From: Pseudopithomyces maydicus
Taxonomy: Eukaryota > Ascomycota > Dothideomycetes > Pleosporales > Didymosphaeriaceae
Length of the DNA: 64,000 nucleotides
Reading direction: 5' to 3'
NCBI GenBank assembly: GCA_026873275.1
Contig: JANTUC010000007.1
Span: 1,116,001 to 1,180,000 of the forward strand
A program made the position numbers and the translations under genes. Below the pieces are notes generated by a model. That model did not search any database and had not been told where the DNA came from. It saw only the letters and a list, made by a program, of their open reading frames with translations. Positions 1 to 10,004 of this stretch are shown here, one piece after another; the first letter of the stretch is position 1, and each line of letters starts with the position of its first letter.

Positions 1-1465
1 CAGCGATGATTATCCCAGAAAGATTACGTGTGAAAAGCTTACCTTCCACGAATTTTTTGGTAGTTTGTTGAACTCGCTCTCAATCATCCTCTCAGGCCGA
101 AATATTTCCGCGTCGTGGCCGTAGACCAAAGGATCGCGATGCACCGCCGGGAGCGATACCGAAATAGATTCTCCTTGCCTCACTATATATTGCTCTTTGC
201 CGATATGGAGTGGATAGTCTTCGGGATTACTTGACTTGGGATGGACGGAGAATCCGGGTGCAGTTGGATACAGTCGTAAGGTTTCGCGAATCACAGCGGA
301 GATGTATGGGAGCTTCGAGGTCATATCAGGTGTCATTGGACCATCTTTTAGTACCGAGAGAACCTCGTCTCGGGCTTTGGCCATGGCTGCGGGATGTTTG
401 GCCAGACAATAAATGGCAAACGATAGCAGACCCGAAGTTGTTTCATGTCCTATATTTCGATCAGATTGATCCAAAAAAAGAAGCGAACTGCACTTGCCGG
501 CAATAAGGAACGTTATCATGTTATTGACCACGTTGTCATGGGGTAAAGCTTTCTTGGTAACAGGATCTTTCTCGTAAAGCATAGCATCGACGAGATCTCT
601 TTTACGCGTGGATGCAGTCTTTCTTCTTTCTAATACTTGGCTGGCAATGTGGCGCATCAATTTCATATCTTCGTGAAATTTTTGCGTCTGCTTTCGGAAA
701 ATGTATGCGGGTACAACGGAAGGCCGCAACATACGATTTCCGCATTCTCCTAGGAACGAGCTCATTGCTTCGACAAAGGGGTGAGAAGTCTCCGTATAGA
801 AAGAGTTGAACCGCGTATCCATGGCGCACCTATAGCCTATGAATTACTATATGATTTCCCCAGTCGCTTGAGCAGAACCCTAGGTCAACTTACAACGCAA
901 GCGTGTCCAATGTCAATCGAGTAAAGTCATCTGTGACCGGAATCGGGGTGTCTTGTTCGAGCCTTGCCCACTTCATAATAAGTTGACAAGCCACCTCATA
1001 CATATCTACAATCTCATCAGCCTCCGTTGTCATGATCAGGTTTCGGTCCCACGATACCTTCGAACATGTCACCAATCATCATAGGCCCAAGAACGGGCGC
1101 GAGAATGCGATGTGCGAGTCCCCAATTTTCCTCGACGTGTGATGCGGTGAAAAGGCCGTCGCCGGTGAGATTGCGAACCTGTACGAGGCTCCCAGCTGAA
1201 GCAGTTTTGATGAAGCGACCCTCGTCGCATACTTCGTTGAGAAGCTCGACGGAGCCGATCGAGATTCTATCTGGTTTTCCGGTTCCCAAGCTGACTTTGA
1301 CGATTGGACCTATTTAGCATTAGAATCTTTGCGTCAAAACATGGCCCCTGGCTTTTTTTATGTACCATATTGAGATAGAAGCTTCGCCGTGGAATCAGGT
1401 GCTGCAAGATCGAGCGTATTGCCAATGATGGGCCAACCCGGGGGCTTTGGTATTTCGGTCGGCAT
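1..1465 (-). CDS. Cytochrome P450, CYP505/BM3-like, 3' part outside window
   Basis: The N-terminal 401 residues of a soluble-type P450 are visible in exons 1465-1366, 1309-1058, 1005-894, 829-498 and 449-43; the gene runs off the left edge through an intron that starts at 42. The start is the ATG that opens MPTEIPKPPGWPIIGN, and there is no membrane anchor. The I-helix GHETTSG lies at about residues 266-272 and ExxR (ETLR) at 321-324, followed by the LYPTAPGFSVHP stretch typical of P450BM3/P450foxy relatives. The heme-cysteine exon is outside the window. Family knowledge: CYP505 enzymes hydroxylate fatty acids or related chains and are often fused to a reductase, which cannot be tested here. 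The fourth intron (497-450) is GC-AG. Other BM3-like fungal families are possible. Confidence 0.85.
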
Positions 1466-1955
1466 GATCAGTTTGAGCTTCGATGGGAATAACAGTCGAT
1501 GCAAAGATGTAAGCTTGTGCTATGTTAGGAAGTTACTTTTCTTTGAAGCATCAAACAGTATGATTTTACATGTATATCGAGCGACGATGACGCAGCCGGT
1601 TCAGAAAACCTGGCGTAGTATTAATGGTAATCGGAATATTCATCTTCATTGCGACAACATTGTTACGCTGTTTGATTTGAGCGAATGTCGCATCAACGCG
1701 CGCTCCAATGCATCGGCGGTAATATCGCCGAAAGGCCTATCGCCGAACCCATGTTTACCCATCCGTAAACCCCTTTCTCGAAAAGGAAGGTCGCCAATCG
1801 GTGATGGAGAATGCAAGATGCCCAGTACTTATGATCCTCTGGGATCACCAAGCCACACCGTCTTACGCGGTCGATCATGCTGCCAAACCGTTGAGTTGGA
1901 TGTAGAGACCCTGCATAAGAAATGATCCGAGATGTGGAAATAAAGAGCAGTGGAC
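1466..1955. other. Intergenic, P450 promoter and 3' side of the regulator gene
   Basis: This holds the upstream region of the P450 gene and the 3' flank of the regulator at 1956. A 61-codon minus-strand frame at 1693-1878 has no recognisable domain. I see no RNA gene or repeat. Confidence 0.5.
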
Positions 1956-4029
1956 CTAGAAAGTGTTCACCAAACCCAAATCAGTTGGTATCTGCAGGGG
2001 ACCAGAGAAATCCCAGTCGAATCCCCAAACATCCCAATCGCCGTACATCACAGGATTTGACCCTGTAAACTCTCCTCCAGTGCGATCAATAGGAGCTAAG
2101 CTTAGATCTAGCATCATCAGAAATTGTTTGCAAGAATTTTGATTTTACCACGCTCACCTTGCTCATGGGAAGCCTCTTTTTCTTGGACCGTAAAAAGCTT
2201 CCTCCACCAGCATAGGCAATCGAAAACAACGCTCATAGAGAGTCGATTCCGTATCATCAGGCGAAGGACGAATTTGCCACCTTCATCTTGAAAAACGTTG
2301 TGAGCTGACCACAACTGACCCAATATCTCTGCTACCTTGGCTGGAATGTCGTTGTTTGCCACCGATATGGATTTTATAACGTTGATTGCCGAAAATAAAG
2401 CGCTGGTCATGTCGTCGTTGAGCGTACCAACGTCATTTGGATAGATTTTGAGTAGCCTGAGAAGCGTACAAGCAGCAAGCTGTATGCCTTGGAGGACGAA
2501 GTCTGGACAGGCCAGAGACAACTGATGAGTTTTATCCAGGTTACATACGATGCTTATCGTTTCGATAGCAGCCTCTGCAGTTCGCAATACATCCACGGGC
2601 CCGAGTTCTTCCAAGTGAAAAGCAAAGGAACAGATCTGCAGTCGACAGAGAGAAAGATGAAAGACACTCAATGGTCCTGACGGGTGGTAAGCATTATACA
2701 GTGCAATGTTCGGCTATGTAATCAAGCACCTTGATCTTGCAGACGCTCTACATTTTGCAAGGCAAGTAGTTCAGCATCCGAAGCGAGCATGCGGTTCCTG
2801 AGCGATCGGTTGGAAGCGCCAAGATTGCCGGTAAGATCGAGATCTTCGAGTAACTGGTGGAACGAGGCGAGATGAGCCGAGATGCGACACTCAAAGACTA
2901 GCCATCTGGGCAAAGATGCGCAGCATTCACGCTCCAACGATACATGATGCAGGGCAGAAGCGTTGGTGATTGCGAAACCTTGGAGCGCCGTCGTACTGCG
3001 AGACTTGTTGGTTAGCTTCCAGACTGTGATATCCAAGGGCTTTGCCTTACGTTTGATTCAATACGACAGCATAGGTCCAGAGTGTAGCGCCTCGTTCAGT
3101 CTCGGGGGTGGCTGCTGACGGGAAGAATTCCTGCACGCTCGAGCATCGATGCATCCCAGCCTGCATTGTGATGGGTATGATGGCACTGCAGAGTGTGAAA
3201 TAAACGCTTCGCCAGGGCGTTCTATCGGTCGAAAGTTGAAAATTACACATCAACAGGTAAGCCTCCACGATAGGATAAGCAGAAAGCCGTTGGACGTAGA
3301 GCGACTGTAATGCTAATGCCTCTACCCGAGGCGACAGCGTTGAGAACAGAGTTGGGTCCTCCACGCATTTCCTAGAACCAATCGCCGTGATCACCCAGAA
3401 TTTCAGAGGAGACTCGCGGAAGGTCTGATTTGGAGTTGGTTGTTCCGGTAATATGGGTAGCAGGGGGGCAAAGTAGAGAGAGAATCTGCACAAGTCACCA
3501 TACACCCTTACAGCCAGGCTCGAGGGGGTTCACCTTGAAAAGCAGATATCGATCTTATTAGCGTCGATACAAACTCCGTCGATGACCCGGGGTTCAGTAT
3601 CGAGGAACACGCTCGCGTGTGTTGATTCTGGTGGGATGTGAGATCTGCTGTTCTCTTCTATGAGTACCGAACGAGTTCTGAATGGCTCCAAAGCAAGAGG
3701 TGGGGCTCCCGCAATGGGAGCTGAAAGGTCATGTACTGTTGAGATAGCATCGATCTGTAAAGGTGACCTTGCACCATGATCCGAGCGCCCCTTCTTCCGT
3801 CTGTGCTCTTCCACAACGCATGGGATCTTCTTTCGGCGACATCTGGTACACGGTCGAGAATAGTCCAAAGATGCATCGCAACGGAGCTTTTGTGTTCGGC
3901 AAGCGTCACACGCTGGCTTCTTGTCCTCGCGAACTTTTCGCTTCCGGCTGAGTGATTCGCGTCTCAGTAAGGGGTGAGGTAAGATGTGACTGGGCGTTGA
4001 GCTTACTGCTGGGGTGGTCGAAGGTCCAT
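1956..4029 (-). CDS. Zn2Cys6 transcription factor (cluster-type regulator)
   Basis: Six exons (4029-4007, 3947-3534, 3485-3051, 2995-2730, 2676-2158, 2107-1956) give 602 residues with every phase consistent. The tiny first exon reads MDLRPPQ and is joined to a basic stretch and a binuclear zinc cluster, CDACRTQKLRC then CTRCRRKKIPC, at about residues 21-51. The rest is the helical middle region usual in fungal regulators, ending in an acidic aromatic tail (GDWDVWGFDWDFSG) that may activate transcription. It is nuclear by inference. It sits between a P450 and an MFS exporter transcribed in the same direction, so a local pathway regulator is a reasonable guess. The target is unknown. Confidence 0.88.
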
Positions 4030-4426
4030 GTTAAATATTTAGGCCAAATGCTTATTGTAAAAAGTGTGGACCGTATCTGGACCGAATCCTTGATATGGGA
4101 AAAGGTCATGATGGTTCTTATAAAGTCGAATAGAATGGCCTCAGTGACAAGGATTGATTACATAAACCGACTACCCCTACAGTACAGTACAACCGAGGGA
4201 ACTCAGCCCCAAGGACTACGTCACTGCTTTCCTCACCTCTCACCTCATATATACGCATCGCGTTATGAGTGAGCATTTACTTTCCATACAAGCCGCAGAC
4301 GCGTACTCTGCGGCTGGGCATCTCAAAGCAGCAGAGTATGCCAAGCCCAGCACGACCCTGAACGTTTGTTCCGTCAATAGAATGGAGAATGCGACCACAA
4401 TGGCCATTCATATCGCCACTTGAGAT
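4030..4426. other. Intergenic, regulator promoter
   Basis: About 400 bases upstream of the regulator and downstream of the MFS gene. Nothing coding is supported. Confidence 0.5.
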
Positions 4427-6262
4427 TTATACCCCTCCTGACGCAAAAGGACTTTTATCCCTCAACGACTTACCGTAGGTCCAGAATATGAAAACAGCAG
4501 GCCATCCAATCACGCACGCCACAGCGCCCAGTATCGAATTTCCGCGACCCCAACCCAACGCTTCATACAGACGTGGAGCCTAGTTTGATGAGTAAAAGTA
4601 TACGTGGTGACCTGGGAAATTTGGTTCACTTACAAATAGTGGAAAGCCTGCACCGGCGAGCGACCTCAGGATGGTTGCAGCCGCCAGGGCTGACGCAGAA
4701 AATGTGCTATAAGACTCTACCAAGTACGCCTGCATCGCCTGCCAGCACAAGATCATGCTGCCACACGCAATATACATGCCCACATTGGGCCAGAGCCAAA
4801 ATGTGCCCAGTTCAGCTGTCCATGCGTATACGAACATGCCTACAGGGACCAAGATGGCGCCTGGTACCATCAGCGGTACGCGGAATTCGGGTTGCCCCAC
4901 ACCACCGTTTTGATGCTTCAGCGCCATGTATATACGGTCTTGCAATCGCGTTCCGACTTGCGAACCGGTGAAGAACCCCAAGCCGACAGCGATATAGTTC
5001 AAACTGCCAATGTGCACCTCTTGGTGGTACTTTTCGGTCCACAGGCGGGGAAACGTAGACAGTAAAAGATATATCAACCCATAAAAATAGGCCATGTACA
5101 GCGCGATGAACTGAACGATCGGCTGCGTGGTGATGAGTTTTATCGGTCGTTTGAATGCGGTGCAGAGTTTTTGTCCCAAAGATTGGCCTTCCGCCTCCCA
5201 TTCTGTCATCAGAGTCGGATCACCGGTCGTTTCCCTCAGCGCTTTCGCCTTCCTGGCCAGAATGACACGTGGGAATGTTTCCTGGAGGAAGAGTGTGCTC
5301 ACAACCTGCACGAACACATCGCCAATCGATACGGAATAGAAACACCATCGCCAATGTGAGTATCGAACAATAAATCCTGCAAGGATGGGTCCGACGGCTG
5401 TCCGATCAATTAATTGCTGATATCCTGACCGGTGCTTCATGATTTTACTGACCGGGTCCCAGAAGTGGCATCAGAGTATATATGCCCATAGCTTTCCCTC
5501 TCTGGTCGTTGGACCACACGTCACTGAGGGTACCACCTCCAGCCTGACATTGTCTGTCAGAAACGGGAACACTGCCTGAGCAGTACAAAGGGAGTACTCA
5601 CAGCCAACGGCGCACTCCCACCTATGCCGCTGAGAAATCGGAAAACTAACATCTGCGTTGCTGTGTGACATGCACCACAGGCTGTGTTGAAAACAAAGAA
5701 GATGATGTTGCTCGCTTGCAACACAACTCGTCGCCCATAGACCTCGCTCAACGGTCCTAGACACAAAGGCCCTATCGCAAATCCCAACACGTAGATGGAT
5801 ATAACCAAGAGTTCAACGGTACTATTAGTGATCTGCAAATCTGCACTGATTGCAGGTAATGCGGGCGAGATCATCGACGACGACAGTGGAGCAATAAACG
5901 AAAAAGAAGAAGCCACAAACGTCACAAGCCACTTACGACCTGCGCTCCAATTTCGCGGGTTCGCAGGATCGTCTTCGCCGTCCCAGGTAACCTCATCTTT
6001 GGTTAGTTGGGCTTGGGTCCATCTTAGGAAAGCTCACCCATGCATTGCTCCTTGCTTCTCCATCTCTTTCTACGTCTATTGATGCTGCTTTCTCGGGCTG
6101 AGCATCCGATGCAGTCTCGCGTTCAGCTTCGAAAACGTGGGCGATCCTCTTCAATGGGCTCCCCAAATCAGTTTTACTGGATGCCGTGTCAATGCTGTGT
6201 AGGTTATCATCGCCCAGGGGGTTCTCGGCGGGAATGTGCACACTTGTCCTTGGTAAGTCCAT
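4427..6262 (-). CDS. MFS drug:H+ antiporter-like transporter (DHA1 type)
   Basis: Exons 6262-6038, 5991-5602, 5543-5453, 5397-4634 and 4579-4427 encode 540 residues. After a hydrophilic N-terminus comes the block DPANPRNWSAGRKWLVTF, characteristic of fungal DHA1 polyamine/multidrug exporters, then about twelve membrane segments. The loop 2-3 motif is present as GPLSEVYGRRVV, and SDVWSNDQRGKAMGIYTLMP lies across exon 3. The start is the ATG of MDLPRTSV; the longer frame begins with GTG. Role by family: proton-coupled efflux of toxic or metabolic compounds at the plasma membrane. It lies beside a regulator and a P450, so export of a pathway product is possible but unproven. Confidence 0.9.
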
Positions 6263-6931
6263 TATGTGAGGCGGAGAATACACACCAGGACCCCCAGTGC
6301 ATGTGTTACACCCAAGCTGGGCTCATCCTCTCCAGGTATGTGTTGCGCATCCAAGAGCGCCGATACAGCCCTACAGGGGCACTAAAATATCGCCGACCGC
6401 CACGCGTTCACCACAGATAACGCCGAAGGCCCCGCTCACAATACCTAGAACTGCAGCTAGTTTTCGCCGAGTGGTCTACAAAATCGACTTTCCGAAATTG
6501 CCGCTGCCGGATATTATTGTATGTGCATTGGCACAGGCATTGCGCGTTCGTGCAGTCTGCCGGATCTGCTTGCTTGATATCGGATTGAGCAAAGCCGGAC
6601 ATCCAAGCGCCTTAATTGGAGCATGGCAGGCTTCTCTAACCTCATCAAGTCTATCTTGCGAAGTCAGGGCTGCATCTTCGACACAGTGGACCAAAAATTC
6701 AATTCAGCACTGTACAGTGCCAAGCTGTGAAAGGATACTGCAAGAAGTCTGCATAAAGACTTCTATAAAACGCCCCGAAAACCAATGTTCCATACCTCAA
6801 GCCTCTCACTTGGGAAGCGGGTGCTCTTTGTCTTACACGTTCATCTCAAAGTATTTCAATAGCGTTTCGTCAAATTTCTTACCAATTCGTATTGCCTTTT
6901 TCGCTATATCATCACACCGCATCGTTGAACT
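6263..6931. other. Divergent promoter between two MFS genes
   Basis: About 670 bases shared by two divergently transcribed transporter genes. Frames here lack domains. No operator could be recognised by eye. Confidence 0.5.
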
Positions 6932-8602
6932 ATGCCTGCCTCGGCCGAAGAATCGAAAGCCCATGTTTTGGAGACAATGCAGCCAGTACCGTTCAGCGAG
7001 GAAACGCAAATCACACCCAATGACGATGCCGAAGTTCCGATCGATCCTGCCCTGGAGCGCCGTGTCCGTTGGAAACTCGATCTGACCATCCTGCCCCTGT
7101 TGACCTCGGTCCAATTCCTAGCACAAATGGCAAGTTTTACCCCTCTCGACCCCCTCCCCTGAATGGGAAAGATTTGGATCTGACGATGCCTTCTAGGCCA
7201 AATCGGACCTGGGAAACGCCCAAGTCGCGGGTCTCGGTGACGAGATGAACATGAGCCCGAAACAATATTCGAATCTTGCAATCATGGTGCTTGTTGGATA
7301 TATTATCTTCCAACTTCCGGGAACCATGTTGATCAAGAAGCTTGGCCCATCCTACCAGGTAATTCAGATCTGAACTATTGATTCCATCGTGTTTGTTAAC
7401 GTATATGGTCGCAGTTTGGTGGCGCCATGGTCGCATGGGGTGTCTTCACAACGTGCATGGTAGCTGCACAGACGCTGGGCGTTCTCATGGCACTCCGATT
7501 TCTCATCGGCGGAGCAGAAGCCTTCATTCATGGTACCCTTATCTATTTATCCTTCTGGTATCGATACAACGAGCTTGCGACCCGTGGTGCAGTGTTCGAT
7601 GGGTGCTCGGCATTGGCAGCGGCTTTCAATGGCATAATCGGTCATCAGATCCAGGTGAATTACGATGGAAAAAACGGCTGGCGAGCCTGGCGTTGGATCT
7701 TCTTGATTGAGGGTGTTGTGCCTATAGGCTGGGGTTTTGTCGTCGCAGCTTTACTGCCTAGCACACCGGAAAAAGTACGGGGAATCTTTACTCCTGTGGA
7801 GAAGGAAGTCATCATCAGTCGAAGCAGGGCCAGCCACAACACGGGATCGTCGAAAATCAAACCCAAGGCAAGTTGATAGGGATCTGAAAAGGTTACCGGT
7901 TATCCCGACCTGACTAACGCCTGCCAGGCTTTGCTTCAAGTCCTCTCCCATCCCCTCTTTTGGACAATGACTTTTATGAACTGCTGCGTCCACATCACCA
8001 CCTCTAGCCTGTCGAATTTCCTCCCTCCTATCCTCCACGGTCTCGGCTGGGAGAACGAGCAGGCACAACTCATGTCATCCATCGTCTATGCCAGCGCTTT
8101 CGTCAACATCGTGCTCTGCGCGCGCATCGCCGACAAAACGGGGCGCCGCGGCCTCCTCGTGATAGCCAACACGGCCTTTAGCGTGGTGGGCTTCGTCATG
8201 CTCCTTGCCTTCACCAACGCCACGGTGAGATTTGTAGGCACTTGTCTAGTCACGGCTGCCGTGTACCCCTGCCTGATGCTCGTGCTGGTCTGGCTGGCGA
8301 TGAACTTTCCAGGATACAGCCACCGTACGTCGTGCATCGCGCTTACCAACGTATGCTCGCAAATATTCTCAATCATCGGAAACAAAGTTTATACGGATCC
8401 ACCGTACTACCGCCAGGGTCTGACCTTCTCGGCGTGTATGACTGGTGCAGCGGGGATCATGGCTGCCGTCACGCTTTGGTGGATTGGGAGATTGAATGCT
8501 AAGAAAGAAGGAGCCAAACACACGGAAGAGTATGGTTCACTTGCCGCAGAGTCGATCGATGAATTGGGAAACAGACATCCGGATTTCAGGTATACCAATT
8601 GA
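6932..8602 (+). CDS. MFS transporter, anion:cation symporter (Dal5-like) family
   Basis: Exons 6932-7129, 7197-7358, 7415-7867 and 7928-8602 encode 495 residues. The acidic N-terminus leads into ALERRVRWKLDLTILPLL, the entry to helix 1 in the allantoate permease family, followed by GNAQVAGLGDEMNMSPKQYS and about twelve membrane segments. RIADKTGRRGLLV is the second-half loop motif. Members import carboxylates, vitamins or small amides across the plasma membrane; the substrate cannot be read here. Introns 1 and 3 start with GCAAGT, so both are GC-AG; no GT donor keeps the frame. The usual FLDRxNIG motif at the first splice junction is altered to FLAQ|AKSDLG, which is unusual. Confidence 0.9.
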
Positions 8603-8817
8603 ATGGGTTTTGTGGGGGAAAGCGTGCTCGGGTGCTTCAAGATGAAGGCGTCCATAGAGGCTGGCATGTATACTGTCATTTCCTCAGGCAGAGAAGAAGG
8701 AAAACAAAATTGAACTATAGGAAATGGAGACTTTGCATTTCCTCATTCTTGCGTCCTGAACGAAAAAATAAAAATAAAAAAAAAAGGTCTTGGCGTTGAG
8801 GTATCTTGACTAGGTTA

Positions 8818-9365
8818 TTACCGCTCGGCCCCCACGGGAATTCCTGGGGTTGTGGCCCCCTCGGTCGCTTTCGCGGCCTCTACTTCCTCGGCGGTGGGTT
8901 CCTTTGGCAGGTCCACGATGACACCAGGGTCTTTCCCACGCCTCGCCAGCATTTCCCTCCGTTTCTGATTCGCGTCAGCGGCTCTCGCGCGTCAGGTCGG
9001 GTGGTGTGATGCGGGCTTACTTCTTGTATCTCCTTGCTGGCACGCACGCCGCCTTCTCCCAGAAACTCGGCTTCGATCTCGTCCTCCTCGCCCAGGCCGG
9101 GAGAGACCACGCTGCCCTTCCTCGCCCCGTTCAGGGCTTCCTCGTCGGGCAGTCTCGGCGCCAGGGCGTGGGGAGAAGCCGGTAGGCCGTCGAGCTCGAC
9201 GGGGGCTTCGTTGATGGCGGGGGTGCTCGTGTCGATGAAGGGCGTGCGGGTGGTCACCGAAGCCGAGGTCTTGTGGGGGAAGGTGGTCTGCCTGGCGATG
9301 GGAGAGATGGGCGGCTCGTTGGAGGCGGCGACGGCGGGCGGGGAGATGGGGGTGGAGTCGGCCAT
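8818..9365 (-). CDS. Small conserved fungal protein of unknown function
   Basis: Two exons (9365-9021 and 8964-8818) give 163 residues. The N-terminal two thirds are Pro/Ser/Thr rich and probably disordered (MADSTPISPPAVAASNEPP). The part across the splice, SKEIQEKRREMLARRGKDPG followed by VIVDLPKEPTAEEVEAAKA, is charged and helical and looks like the conserved core. I do not recognise a domain. There is no signal peptide or membrane segment. The 56-nt intron keeps the frame. The gene converges on the MFS gene, with a 215-base gap that includes an A-rich stretch near 8765. Confidence 0.7.
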
Positions 9366-10004
9366 TGCGGGGTTGTTGCAGCGACGCTCAGCGTGAAGGT
9401 ATCGGGGAAGGGAGACGGGGCAGCACAGGAGGCCGGACGCCTCTCAGCCCGGCTGAGCCCACACGGGCAGGGCAGGGCAGGGCAGGGCAGGGCAGGGCAC
9501 TGCAGGCAGGCAAGGCTGCGACGCGACCATGGGCGTGCGCGGTTCAATGAAAGCCCGACGGCCTGTCAGCCCTGCACCAGGCATGACGTAGGGTGCCCTC
9601 GTCCCCTCACCTTTCGGAAGAGCTAGACGGAAAAAGGGGGACAGGCAAGGGAGCGAGCCCGTTGACGACACTGGAAGAGCCTCAGGGTCTCGCGCGGCGG
9701 CTCCTGCGCGTGTGCCGGCGGCCTGGTGGATGGGTGGGGTGGCATGGGCGCACCTCTGGTGGGGCAGTCGAGGGAGGGGGGCACCTGGGCATTGGGGCAT
9801 TGGGGCACCGGGGCACCATAGTACACATGATTACTTTTCGCTTACACCTGCTCCAATACCATACTTACATGTACACATACCTATTCTACCCATCTTCGAG
9901 TAACACGCTTCATCTCGGTCATGAGTCCATTCAAGGCCAATGCGCCCTCACCCAGGGAAAAAAAAAGAGAAACCTTCACGTGCGAGAAAAGGCCGTCATA
10001 GTCT
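9366..10004. other. Intergenic with G-rich simple repeats
   Basis: GC-rich spacer between the small conserved gene and the regulator. It holds a GGGCA pentamer array (9465-9499) and a looser GGGGCATT/GGGGCACC run near 9785-9818. No gene is supported. Confidence 0.6.
9465..9499 (+). repeat. GGGCA pentamer array, 7 units
   Basis: Seven perfect tandem GGGCA units are visible. It lies 100 bases upstream of the start of the gene at 9365 and could be a G-quadruplex-prone promoter element or a neutral microsatellite. Confidence 0.95.

Noticed and set aside
1693..1878. 61-codon minus-strand frame
   Set aside because: No domain, no splice partner, and lies in a normal intergenic gap.
9465..9499. Telomere repeat
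   Set aside because: The unit is GGGCA, not TTAGGG, and it is internal.
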